From contig NZ_JAKZLF010000005.1 in NCBI RefSeq assembly GCF_022808855.1, forward strand, positions 149,487-213,486: DNA of 64,000 nt, read 5' to 3'. Every line of letters starts with the position of its first letter. Position 1 is the first letter of the stretch. The translations under genes were made by a program, and so were the position numbers. This stretch comes from Anaeromyxobacter soli. Lineage in GTDB: Bacteria; Myxococcota; Myxococcia; Myxococcales; Anaeromyxobacteraceae. Shown here piece by piece: positions 19,582 through 29,411 of this stretch. The notes under the pieces are model-generated. The model ran no database searches and was not told where the DNA came from. It saw only the letters and a list, made by a program, of their open reading frames with translations.

Positions 19582-21797
19582 GTGGCCTCCGCGGTCGCGG
19601 CGCGCACCGCCGCTGGCTCCGCCGGGAGCTCCACGAAGAACGTGGTGCCCTCCCCGGCGGCGGAGACGTAGTCGATCCGGCCGCGCATGCGCTCCACGAG
19701 GGACCTCGCGATGGAGAGCCCGAGCCCGGTCCCCTCGCGCGCGCGGGTGCTCGACGCGTCGGACTGCGAGAAGCGCTCGAAGATGTGCTCCCGGAACGCC
19801 TCGGGGATGCCGGGGCCGCGGTCCCGCACCTCGATGCGGACGGTCCCCGCGCCGACGTCGACGGCGCGGACCTCGACGCGGCCGCCCGGGGGCGAGTACT
19901 TGCACGCGTTCGACAGGAGGTTCGACATGATCTGCTGGAACCGGTGGCGATCCACCGAGACGACGATCGGGGGGAGCGCACCGACCGTCGCGATCTCCAC
20001 CTGCAGCCGCTGCGCGAACGCCTGGTTCAGCGCCACGGCCTCTCTCAGGAGCTCCGGGACGGGCGCCGGCTCGAACCTGAACTGCATCGCGCCGGACTCG
20101 ATCTTCTGCACGTCGAGGAGGTCGTTGATGAGGCGCGACAGACGCTCGCCGTTCTCGTCGGCGATCGTGACGAGCTGGCGCTGCTTCTCGTCGAGCGCGC
20201 CGACGACCCCGCCGCGGAGGAGCCCGAGCGCGCCACGGACCGCGGTGAGCGGCGTCCGGAGCTCGTGGCTCACGACCGAGACGAACTCGCTCTTCATGCG
20301 CTCGATCTTCCGCCGCTCCGTGAGGTCGCGCACGAGGCCGACGAAGACCGGACGACCCCGCAGCCGCACCTCGCTCACGGACAGCTCCATCGGGAACGGG
20401 TCGCCGCTGCGGCGAAGGCCCTCGACCTCGCGGCCGCTCCCGATCACCTTGCGCTCGCCCGTCTCGAGGTACCGTCGAACGTAGCCGTCGTGGTGCGAGC
20501 GATCGGGCTCCGGCATGAGGCACGAGACGCTCCGCCCGAGGACCTCCGCGGCGCGCCACCCGAAGATCCGCTCCGCGCCGTGGCTGAACGACTCGATCCG
20601 GCCGTGCTCGTCGATGGTGACGAGCCCGTCGAGCATGTGATCCACGATCTCCCGGAGGCGCGACTCCGCGAACTCGAGCTCGAGGGTGCGCTCCGCCACC
20701 CGCGCCTCCAGCGACCCCTGCGCCGCGCGCAGGCCGTCCACCATGTGCTGGAGTGTCCGGGCGAGCTGGGCGGGCTCGTCCTCGCCCACGGTCTCGAAGC
20801 GCACGTCGTCGCTGCGCCCGCGCTGGACCGCGTCGGCCGCGAGGGAGAGGCGTCGAAGCGGAGCCAGGAGCCGGCGCGCCGAGATCCACGAGGCCGCGCC
20901 CGCCAGGACGAGGACGACCGCGCCGCCGATCGCGTACATGAGCGCGAGCCGGGAGAGCGGCGCGAGCGCCGTCGCGCGCTCCGTCTGGACCGAGACCGTC
21001 ATGTCGAGCGGCAGCGCGAGGCCGGCCGTCCCCAGCGCGACGGCCACCTCCAGGGGATCGCCCGGGCGCGGCGGACCGGGGGCGACGATCTCGTTCAGCC
21101 GGTCGCCGCTCGTGACGCGCAGCGCGGCGACGTGGCCCGCCGGCAGCATGCGCGCAGCCCGCCCGAACACCGCCGAGATCGGCAGCTCCAGCACGAGCGC
21201 CCCCTCGGGCAGGCGGGTCGCGGGGTACACCACCGGATATGCGAGGACGAGCGTGGGCTCGCCGTGCTCGCCCTCGTCGAGCATGCCGGCGTGCTCCACG
21301 CCTCGCTCGACGAGGGCGCTCCACCACGGGCGACCGCCGAACCGCCCCGTCAGCTCGGCGCTCGAGGCGATGACCTTCCCGGTGTGGTCGGCGAGCCCGA
21401 GGCGATACGGCGTCACGTCCAGCGGGGCCGGGAGGCGATGGTCCCGAAGGAAGGGCTGGAGATAGCTCGCCCTCCCCGCGGAGTCGACGAGCCCGTTCGC
21501 GACGAGCGGGCTCCGCGCCAGCCCCGCGACGTCCGACTGCACTGCGAGCAGATAGCCCTCGAACCGCTGCGCGACGAGCGTCGCCTCGCTGGTGAGCGAC
21601 GCCCGGACCCCGTCGACGACCACGGCGCGCGTGACGAGGAACGCGAGGGCCCCCGTGACCACGACGAACGAGGCCGCCAGCGCAGCGCCCAGGATCACGA
21701 TGCGGTTCGCGATGCTCCGCCGGATCCAGCGCGCCGCGCGAGCGGTGACGCCGAGACGCTCCGTGGCGGTCCTGCGAAGGCGACCGGACGCGCTCAT
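19578..21797 (-). CDS. Membrane sensor histidine kinase (dCache-like sensor, HAMP, PAS, HisKA, HATPase)
   Basis: A 739-residue kinase. TM1 (~32-55) and TM2 (~284-303) bracket a ~225-residue periplasmic region with the look of a Cache-type sensor. HAMP (~305-360), PAS (~378-495, LVTIDEHGRIESFSHGAERIFGW, FixL-like) and HisKA follow, with His511 in SHELRTPLTAVRG. The ATPase domain has N-box NLLSNACKYSP and G-boxes DRGPGIPE and GTGLGLSIA. It lacks its own receiver; that function is in the overlapping downstream gene. Its ATG overlaps the stop of the binding-protein gene by 4 bp, so ligand-loaded binding protein may present the signal to the sensor domain. Confidence 0.92.
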   Translation of the reverse strand: MSASGRLRRTATERLGVTARAARWIRRSIANRIVILGAALAASFVVVTGALAFLVTRAVVVDGVRASLTSEATLVAQRFEGYLLAVQSDVAGLARSPLVANGLVDSAGRASYLQPFLRDHRLPAPLDVTPYRLGLADHTGKVIASSAELTGRFGGRPWWSALVERGVEHAGMLDEGEHGEPTLVLAYPVVYPATRLPEGALVLELPISAVFGRAARMLPAGHVAALRVTSGDRLNEIVAPGPPRPGDPLEVAVALGTAGLALPLDMTVSVQTERATALAPLSRLALMYAIGGAVVLVLAGAASWISARRLLAPLRRLSLAADAVQRGRSDDVRFETVGEDEPAQLARTLQHMVDGLRAAQGSLEARVAERTLELEFAESRLREIVDHMLDGLVTIDEHGRIESFSHGAERIFGWRAAEVLGRSVSCLMPEPDRSHHDGYVRRYLETGERKVIGSGREVEGLRRSGDPFPMELSVSEVRLRGRPVFVGLVRDLTERRKIERMKSEFVSVVSHELRTPLTAVRGALGLLRGGVVGALDEKQRQLVTIADENGERLSRLINDLLDVQKIESGAMQFRFEPAPVPELLREAVALNQAFAQRLQVEIATVGALPPIVVSVDRHRFQQIMSNLLSNACKYSPPGGRVEVRAVDVGAGTVRIEVRDRGPGIPEAFREHIFERFSQSDASSTRAREGTGLGLSIARSLVERMRGRIDYVSAAGEGTTFFVELPAEPAAVRAATAEAT

Positions 21798-22990
21798 CTG
21801 ACGGGCCCGTCCGAGCGCACGAGGGCGCCATCGGGCGCGAAGCGGGCGAGGAAGACGTCCCCCGGCCCGAGGGCCTCGTGACGGGTGGCCGTGAAGGGGT
21901 GGCGGTACGTCTTCACGAGGCCGTCGTACTCTCCGAGCTGCTCGAGGGCCCTGCGTATGGCTTTCCGGTCGGTGCTGCCCGCCCGGTCGATGGCCCTCGC
22001 GAGCAGGTGGACGAGGTCGTACGCGTGCGCGACGCCGACCGGGGCCTCCACCGCGCGCGGCCCGTGGACGCCGAACTCGTCGCGCAGCGCCCGCAGGACC
22101 CGCCGCGCGTTCGGATCGCGGGCGCCGACGAAGCTGTACGTCTGCACGACGTGGAGGGACACCTGCTGCAGCGCATCGCCCGCGAGCCTGGTGAACTGCC
22201 CGCCCGTGAGGCCCCAGTGGCAGAACAGGGGACGCCGCTCGTCCGGCGGGAGGCCCGCCATCTCCTTCACCAGGATCGAGCCCTCCCCCTCGTTCGCGAC
22301 GAGCACGACCGCCTCCGCCCCGGCCGCGAGCAGCGTGCGGTATGGCGCCTTCAGCGAGGCGTCGCCCCAGTTGTACCAGGCGGTCGCGACCAGCGAGGAC
22401 CGCCGGCTTCGCTGCGTGTACCGCTCGGCCGCGGCCAGCGAGCTGCGGCCCCAGCTGGTGTTCGGGAGGACGAGCCCGACGCGTTTGAGCCCCTGCCGCT
22501 CGATGCCTCGGAACAGCGCCTCCATGGCCCAGGTGTCGTTGAGCGACAGCCGGAACACGTAGTTGGGCGTGCGGCCGTTGTGGACGATCGCGTCCGAGGC
22601 GGACCAGGCCGCGAGGAGCGGGATGCCGAGCTCGTGGACGACCGGGATGAGCTCCTCCACGACGGGGCTGAACTTTCCCGTCATCACGGCGACCACGTCC
22701 GGGTTGGCCGCCACCTCCCTCACGTTCTCGATCGCGCGCGACGGGACCGAGCGGTTGTCCCGGGTGACGAGCTCGAGCGGACGTCCGTCCAGCACGCCGC
22801 CCTTCGCGTTGACCTCGGCCGCGGCGATGAGCGCGCCCCTGCGGATTGCCTCGGCGGAGGTGCTCGTCGCGTGCCCGAACTCGAGATCGAGGGCGAGGAG
22901 CACGGGGCGCGTCGAGGGGCCGCCCGCTCCGTGGCCGGGCGTCGTCGCGAGGGCGAGCAGCAACGCCACCACGCGATGCAGAGGAACCAT
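21794..22990 (-). CDS. Periplasmic ligand-binding protein (Peripla_BP_6 / amino-acid-type)
   Basis: A 398-residue protein with a short signal peptide (MVPLHRVVALLLALATTPGHGAG). It has the two-lobed fold of branched-chain amino acid-type binding proteins: ALIAAAEVNAKGGVLDGRPLELVTRDN, VAVMTGKFSPVVEELIPVV and a typical C-terminal KAIRRALEQL region. No permease or ATPase genes are nearby. Instead it is translationally coupled to a sensor kinase, so it probably acts as a sensing accessory (as in TorT/TorS- or LuxP/LuxQ-type pairs) and not in import. The ligand is unknown. Confidence 0.85.
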   Translation of the reverse strand: MVPLHRVVALLLALATTPGHGAGGPSTRPVLLALDLEFGHATSTSAEAIRRGALIAAAEVNAKGGVLDGRPLELVTRDNRSVPSRAIENVREVAANPDVVAVMTGKFSPVVEELIPVVHELGIPLLAAWSASDAIVHNGRTPNYVFRLSLNDTWAMEALFRGIERQGLKRVGLVLPNTSWGRSSLAAAERYTQRSRRSSLVATAWYNWGDASLKAPYRTLLAAGAEAVVLVANEGEGSILVKEMAGLPPDERRPLFCHWGLTGGQFTRLAGDALQQVSLHVVQTYSFVGARDPNARRVLRALRDEFGVHGPRAVEAPVGVAHAYDLVHLLARAIDRAGSTDRKAIRRALEQLGEYDGLVKTYRHPFTATRHEALGPGDVFLARFAPDGALVRSDGPVR

Positions 22991-23200
22991 GGCCTGCCTC
23001 TGCGCGGGCGAGGTCCCCGCGTCATCGCCACTCTACGCGCCAGGGCGCGCTCGAGCGCGCCAATCCTGGGAACCGGACGGAGTGGGCCGAAGGGGCGGCC
23101 ACGGCGGACCCGGTCTCCGCGACGGTGACTCCGCGGCATTCAGCGCGGTGGCGGACGCCGGGGCGCCGTGCTGGAATGTCGGTGCGCCGGGGGCGGACCG

Positions 23201-24664
23201 ATGGGCGAGGGTGAGCCGGTCAGGGTGTTCGTGGTCGACGACGACCCGCACCTCCGCGCGCTCGTCGGCGCGTGGCTCGAGGCCGCAGGCCTCTCCCCTG
23301 CCCTGGTGGACAGCGGCGAGAGCTGCCTGCTCGCGCTCGCGGACGAGACCCCCGCGGCGGTGCTGCTCGACCTGTCGATGCCGGGGCTCGGGGGGATCGC
23401 CACCCTCGAGCGCATCCGCGCCCACCACGCGCACGTGCCGGTCATCGTGCTCACGGCCGCGGCGGACGTCGCGACGATCGTCGAGACCATGCGCAAGGGG
23501 GCCTACGACTTCCTGTCGAAGCCCATCGAGCGGACGAAGCTCGTGACCACCGTCGTGAACGCGATCGAGAAGCACGCGATGGAGCTGCGCATCGCCTCGC
23601 TCGAGCGGGACGCGGCGGGCGCGATGCCGGGGTTCACCGGCGAGTCTCCGCCGATGCGCCGGCTCTACCACCTCATCGACCGGGTGGCTGCGACGGACAT
23701 CTCGGTGTTCATCCACGGCGAGAGTGGAACGGGCAAGGAGCTCGTCGCGCGCGCCATCCACGCGCGGAGCGGGCGCGCCGAGGCTCCCTTCGTGGCGCTC
23801 AACTGCGCGGCCATCCCGGAGTCGCTCCAGGACTCGGAGCTGTTCGGCCACGAGAAGGGGGCGTTCACCGGGGCGGCCGCGCGCCGTCTCGGGAGCTTCG
23901 AGCAGGTGGCGGGCGGGTCCCTCTTCCTCGACGAGGTCGCCGAGCTCTCCCCGGCGACGCAGGCGAAGCTGCTGCGCGTGCTGCAGGAGCGGCGCCTGCA
24001 GCGCGTCGGCTCCTCGCAGGAGATCCCCGTCGATTTCCGGCTCATCTCGGCGACGCACCAGGATCTCGGCGCCGCGGCGCGCGCGGGGCGGTTCCGCGAG
24101 GACCTGTACTACCGGATCGTCGTGTTCGAGCTCGAGGTGCCGCCGCTGCGGCAGCGAGGGGACGACGTGGTGCTGCTCGCGCGACGGTTCCTGGCGCAGG
24201 CGGGCCGCGAGCTGCGGGGGCGCGAGGTGACGATCTCGGAGGAGGCCCTGGCGCGGCTGCGCGCGCACCGGTGGCCGGGGAACGTCCGCGAGTTGCAGAA
24301 CGTCTGCCAGCGGGCGCTCGTCACGTGCGAGGACGGCGTCGTGCGCCCCGGGGATCTGCCGGGCGGGCTCGGGCTGCCCTCCGCGCCGAACGGCCCGAGC
24401 GAGGGCGCCGCGGCGCCGGCCGCGCTCTCCCCGAGCGCGGAAGAGCTCCCGACGACCTCGGCGCCTTCGACCCTCGCGAGGGCTCCCGCGGAGCCCCTCG
24501 GATCCGCCGGCGAGGACGCCGGGCTGTCGCTCGCGGGAATGGAGAAGCAGGCCATCGTCGAGGCGCTGCGGCAGTACGGGGGCAACCGGGCGCGCGCCTC
24601 GAAGCAGCTCGGCATCGGCCGGACCACGCTCTACCGGAAGCTGCGCGAGTACGGGATCGAGTGA
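23201..24664 (+). CDS. Sigma-54-dependent response regulator (NtrC family)
   Basis: A 487-residue activator. The receiver domain (residues ~7-120) has Asp57 in LLDLSMPG. The AAA+ domain (~150-385) has Walker A GESGTGKE, an intact GAFTGA loop (~220-225) for sigma-54 contact, and Walker B GGSLFLDEV. After a Pro/Ser/Ala-rich linker comes a Fis-type helix-turn-helix (GNRARASKQLGIGRTTLYRKL). The ATG at 23201 begins the conserved domain; its upstream SD is weak, and an in-frame GTG at 23168 is possible. It is divergent from the binding protein-kinase-REC-HPt operon and is the likely final acceptor of that phosphorelay. Its target promoters are not apparent here. Confidence 0.92.
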   Translation: MGEGEPVRVFVVDDDPHLRALVGAWLEAAGLSPALVDSGESCLLALADETPAAVLLDLSMPGLGGIATLERIRAHHAHVPVIVLTAAADVATIVETMRKGAYDFLSKPIERTKLVTTVVNAIEKHAMELRIASLERDAAGAMPGFTGESPPMRRLYHLIDRVAATDISVFIHGESGTGKELVARAIHARSGRAEAPFVALNCAAIPESLQDSELFGHEKGAFTGAAARRLGSFEQVAGGSLFLDEVAELSPATQAKLLRVLQERRLQRVGSSQEIPVDFRLISATHQDLGAAARAGRFREDLYYRIVVFELEVPPLRQRGDDVVLLARRFLAQAGRELRGREVTISEEALARLRAHRWPGNVRELQNVCQRALVTCEDGVVRPGDLPGGLGLPSAPNGPSEGAAAPAALSPSAEELPTTSAPSTLARAPAEPLGSAGEDAGLSLAGMEKQAIVEALRQYGGNRARASKQLGIGRTTLYRKLREYGIE

Positions 24665-24676
24665 TCGCGGGGGCGA

Positions 24677-24688
24677 GACCGGCCGGTC
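24677..24688. repeat. 12-bp perfect palindrome between converging genes
   Basis: GACCGGCCGGTC sits in the 47-bp gap between the NtrC-type gene and the converging membrane-protein gene. It may help separate the transcripts, but with no loop it is not a standard terminator. Confidence 0.3.
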
Positions 24689-24711
24689 GTCGCGAGCGCT
24701 CCCGTGCACCG

Positions 24712-25107
24712 TCATCGCCCCGTCGCCCTGGCGACGGCCGGCGTCACGGACCGTGACGCGCCCGGGCGTCGGGCCGTGACGAGGAGCCCGACGGCCAGCA
24801 GCGACAGGATCGCCGCGTGGTAGGCGAGGTCGGGCGCGGTGCGGGGGCCGACGCCGACGGCGATGGTGAACAGGCCCACGAGCGTCCCCAGGAGCGCGAA
24901 CGCCTGGGCCGCGAGCCCGATCGCGCGCGTGCGCGGCGCGCTCGCGAAGGTGAGCGCGAGCGCCGCGAGCAGCACCCCGCCGATCACGCTCTCGGCCGTG
25001 CCCGCCTTCTGGTGCTCGTAGCCGCGGGCGAGCACGCCGAAGTGAACGAGCGCCGCGGCCACGAAGCTCGTGCCCTCGAGGACTAGGAGGAGTCGAATCC
25101 GTCTCAT
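24712..25107 (-). CDS. Small membrane protein, four-helix
   Basis: A 131-residue integral membrane protein with four predicted helices (~5-27, 40-56, 65-88, 95-112) and a basic tail. It resembles small DoxX/DUF-type membrane proteins in topology only; no specific family is recognised. The ATG is preceded by GAGG at about 7 bp. It lies downstream of, and in the same direction as, the broken regulator at 25329-25845 but is separated from it by about 220 bp with no visible gene. Confidence 0.65.
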   Translation of the reverse strand: MRRIRLLLVLEGTSFVAAALVHFGVLARGYEHQKAGTAESVIGGVLLAALALTFASAPRTRAIGLAAQAFALLGTLVGLFTIAVGVGPRTAPDLAYHAAILSLLAVGLLVTARRPGASRSVTPAVARATGR

Positions 25108-25328
25108 GATCGTGCCTCGCCCGGGAGTCTGGCGAGCGAGTGCGTCCCGCGCTTTTCGCGATGACGAAGTTTCATTGCGCGCGGCGGCGAGGAGTCCGCC
25201 GCGCGGCGCGCTCCCCGCCCCCGGCGGACGCGCCCGCGCCCCCGGGCGTGGCGCAGGCGCATGCCCTGCGGTCAGGTGCCGGGGAGCCGCCCGTGCGCTC
25301 ACTCCGCGAGCGCCCCGGTGCGCTGCCC

Positions 25329-25845
25329 CTACGGCCCCCGCTCGAGCGCCGCAGAGTCGATGCGGTCGAGGCGCAGGTGGCGCTCCTCCCCGGTGCTCGA
25401 GTCGACGCAGTGGACGAGCGTGGTGTGCCTCTCCATCACCACCCCGACCACCCGCACGACCCGCTCGCCGACGCCGCCGTCCGAGCAGCTCGCGCTGCGC
25501 CGACACCGACAGCGCACCTCGAACCTTGTCGAGCGCGGCCTCGAGCGTCTCGCCGAAGGGGAGCAGCCGCATGGCGCTCGCGTAGGCGCCGAGCGCGACG
25601 AGCACGGCCGCCTCGCGCGCGTTGAGGTTGACGGGCGGCAGCGAGTAGTGCCGGTCGAGCGCGTACCCGCCGCCCCGGCCCTGCTCCGCGTGCAGCGGCA
25701 GGTCTCCCGCCCGCAGCGCGTCGAGGTCGCGGTAGACGGTGCGGACGGTGACGCCGAAGCGCTCGGCGATCCGCTGCGCGGTCACCCCGGTGCGGCGGCC
25801 GCGCAGGTACTCGGCGATGGCGAACAGGCGAGCTTGTCGCGTCAC
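25329..25845 (-). pseudogene. Disrupted YafY/DeoR-type HTH-WYL transcriptional regulator
   Basis: From a GTG at 25845 (GAGG upstream) the frame encodes an intact HTH domain (IAERFGVTVRTVYRDLDALR) and the start of the linker domain up to SAQREL near 25490. The remainder in that frame is Arg/Gly-rich nonsense. A different frame then encodes a typical WYL C-terminus (VVMERHTTLVHCVDSS, HLRLDRIDSAAL) ending at 25329. About 119 plus 50 residues remain of the ~230 usual for this class, so roughly 50 residues are missing and a frameshift joins the pieces near 25480-25490. The divergent VOC gene is the usual partner of this regulator class. The protein may still act as a DNA-binding fragment. Confidence 0.7.
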
Positions 25846-25864
25846 GGGGCCTCGAGAGGAAACC

Positions 25865-25880
25865 TGACATAACGATGACA
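25865..25880. promoter_or_regulatory. Tandem TGACA half-sites in the regulator/VOC divergent promoter region
   Basis: TGACA occurs at 25865-25869 and 25876-25880, 11 bp (one helical turn) apart, between the divergent starts at 25845 and 25948. This is a candidate operator for the adjacent, now broken, regulator. Evidence is positional only. Confidence 0.3.
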
Positions 25881-25947
25881 CACCCGGCGCGCATCTTACG
25901 CCCACGACGACGGATTCCTCCGTTCGTCCTTCAAGGGAGACGAGGCG

Positions 25948-26340
25948 ATGACGAGCGCGATCAACTGGTTCGAGCTGCCGGTCGAGGATCTGGAGCGGGC
26001 CCGGAGGTTCTACGAGACGGTGCTCGCCACCCCGCTCGGAGGTGGGGCCCGCGTGAACGACGGTGGGCTGCCGATGGCGTTCTTCCCGAGCTCCGACGGC
26101 GTCGGCGGCGCGCTCGTGAAGGACCCGCGCTTCAGGCCGGCCTCGGACGGGGCGGTGGTGTACCTGAACGCCGACGGCGTGCTCGACGCATGCGTGCGGC
26201 GCGTCGAGGCGGCGGGCGGCAAGGTCCTCGTGCCGAAGACGGACATCGGCGAGCACGGCCACTTCGCGCTGCTGCTCGACACCGAGGGCAACCGCGTCGG
26301 CCTGCACGACCGGACCCGCCGCGCTCCCGAGCGGGCCTGA
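25948..26340 (+). CDS. VOC-family (glyoxalase/bleomycin-resistance-like) protein
   Basis: A 130-residue protein with paired betaalphabetabetabeta modules: INWFELPVEDLERARRFYETVL begins the first and VYLNADGVLDACVRRVEAAGGKVLVPKTDIGEHGHFALLLDTEGNRVGLH gives the second. This is the PhnB/YafY-associated subgroup of unknown substrate. A GGGAGACGAGG stretch supplies the SD. It is followed by a strong terminator hairpin at 26401. Confidence 0.87.
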   Translation: MTSAINWFELPVEDLERARRFYETVLATPLGGGARVNDGGLPMAFFPSSDGVGGALVKDPRFRPASDGAVVYLNADGVLDACVRRVEAAGGKVLVPKTDIGEHGHFALLLDTEGNRVGLHDRTRRAPERA

Positions 26341-26400
26341 CCCACGTCGGGCCGCGGCTTCGCGCGGGACGCCGCTCGGTGCCCGATCCCGGAACGCACG

Positions 26401-26425
26401 CCCCGGCGCCCGTCCGGCGCCGGGG
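26401..26425 (+). terminator. Hairpin terminator after the VOC gene
   Basis: A perfect 10-bp stem (CCCCGGCGCC, 26401-26410; GGCGCCGGGG, 26416-26425) with a 5-nt loop is followed by TCTTG. It lies 60 bp after the VOC stop and before the converging aldo/keto reductase gene. Confidence 0.6.
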
Positions 26426-26516
26426 TCTTGCGCCTCGAGAAGGTGAACCCGGCGGCGACCGGCTGAAGTGAAGCTCTCGAAGCAACGTGCGCGCCGGTGA
26501 ACACGCGACCCGTCGT

Positions 26517-28203
<1,687 letters not shown>

Positions 28204-28275
28204 GGCCCCCACACTCGCTCCCACCGCAGCGCCTTGTCCGACCGGGCGCAGCGTGCTAAACGCCGCTTCAATTTG

Positions 28276-28291
28276 CCGAATGGAGATTCGG
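28276..28291. promoter_or_regulatory. Inverted CCGAAT/ATTCGG site over the efflux adaptor ribosome binding site
   Basis: CCGAAT (28276-28281), the SD GGAG, then ATTCGG (28286-28291) form an inverted repeat directly before the ATG at 28295. The half-sites are the same as those of the palindrome at the TetR start, in opposite order. It may be a second TetR site or an mRNA hairpin around the SD. Confidence 0.4.
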
Positions 28292-28294
28292 ACG

Positions 28295-29386
28295 ATGACT
28301 CGTACCCTCCCCCGTCTCGCCGTCCTCGCCGCCCTCACCCTCGCCTGCGGCCGCGGCGGCGGCGCCGCCCTCCCCGCCGCCGCGCCGAGCGACGCGCACC
28401 CCGACGCCATCGGCGTCCGGACCGTGAAGCCCCACGCCGGCTCCGCCCAGGTGACGCGCGCGACCGGCGAGCTGCGCGCGCGCCACGAGGCCGTGCTCTC
28501 CGCCGAGACCTCCGGCCGCATCCAGCGCTTCCTCGTGGACGTCGGGTCCCGGGTGAAGAAGGGCGACGTGCTCGCCGAGCTCGACGCCTCGACGGCGCGC
28601 ATCCAGGTGCAGCAGGCGGAGGCCGCGCGCGCGGCCGCCGCCGCGGCCCACAAGGGCGCCGAGTCCGATCTCCGCCGCGCGCGCGAGCTCGCCCGCGGCG
28701 ACGCGGCCTCGCCCGCGGCGGTCGAGCGGGCGGAGACCGTGGAGCTGCAGACGGCCGCCGCGCTCCAGCAGGCGAGCGCCGCCGTCGCGGCCGCGCAGGA
28801 CCAGCTCTCGAAGCACGTGCTCCGGGCGCCGTTCGACGGCGTCGTCACCGCGCGGACGAAGAGCGCGGGCGAGTTCGTCGCGATGGTGCCGCCGACCCCG
28901 GTGCTCGCGATGGTGGACCTCGGCTCGCTCGAGGTGCGCGCGGGCGTGCCGGAGGCGGTCGCGGACCTCCTCGCGCCCGGCGCCGAGCTCGCCGCCACGG
29001 TCAGCCCGTCGGGCAAGCCGTTCAAGGCGCGGATCCGCTCGGTGGGCGCGGTCGTCGAGGCGGGCACCCGCACCGTCGACGTGCGCGCCGACCCCATCGG
29101 CGGCCCGCTGAAGGAGCTCCGGGCGGGGGCCATCGTCGAGATCGCGCTCGGCGGGAGCGCCGCCGCCGAGGGGCTCTTCCTCCCCGCGGGCGCGGTGGCG
29201 GAGGAGGCCGGCGCGCAGTTCGTCTGGACGGTCGAGGCCGACAAGCTGAAGCGCCAGCCCGTCAAGGTCGAGAAGCTCGGGCCCGGCACGGTCCGCGTCC
29301 TGTCCGGCGTCGGTCCCGACGCGCTCGTCGTCGCCGAGAGCGGCGCGGCCCTGAAGGACGGCGCGTCCGTCCGCGTCCTCCAGTGA
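28295..29386 (+). CDS. RND efflux periplasmic adaptor (membrane fusion protein), lipoprotein
   Basis: A 363-residue adaptor linking an inner-membrane RND pump to an outer-membrane channel. The N-terminus has a lipobox (LAALTLAC). The lipoyl half-motif ETSGRIQRFLVDVGSRVKKGDVLAELD, an Ala-rich helical hairpin (~105-175) and the second lipoyl half (LRAPFDGVVTARTKSAGEFV) are in order, followed by beta-barrel and membrane-proximal domains. GGAG lies 9 bp before the ATG. The pump gene starts 25 bp downstream. No outer-membrane TolC partner is encoded here. Confidence 0.92.
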   Translation: MTRTLPRLAVLAALTLACGRGGGAALPAAAPSDAHPDAIGVRTVKPHAGSAQVTRATGELRARHEAVLSAETSGRIQRFLVDVGSRVKKGDVLAELDASTARIQVQQAEAARAAAAAAHKGAESDLRRARELARGDAASPAAVERAETVELQTAAALQQASAAVAAAQDQLSKHVLRAPFDGVVTARTKSAGEFVAMVPPTPVLAMVDLGSLEVRAGVPEAVADLLAPGAELAATVSPSGKPFKARIRSVGAVVEAGTRTVDVRADPIGGPLKELRAGAIVEIALGGSAAAEGLFLPAGAVAEEAGAQFVWTVEADKLKRQPVKVEKLGPGTVRVLSGVGPDALVVAESGAALKDGASVRVLQ

Positions 29387-29411
29387 TCCGACAGAGAGCC
29401 GAGGCACGCAC

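Noticed and set aside
22991-23200. Search for a sigma-54 (-24/-12) promoter in the binding-protein/NtrC divergent region
   Set aside because: TGGC occurs on the minus strand, but the GC of the -12 element is not at the required distance. No acceptable site was found.
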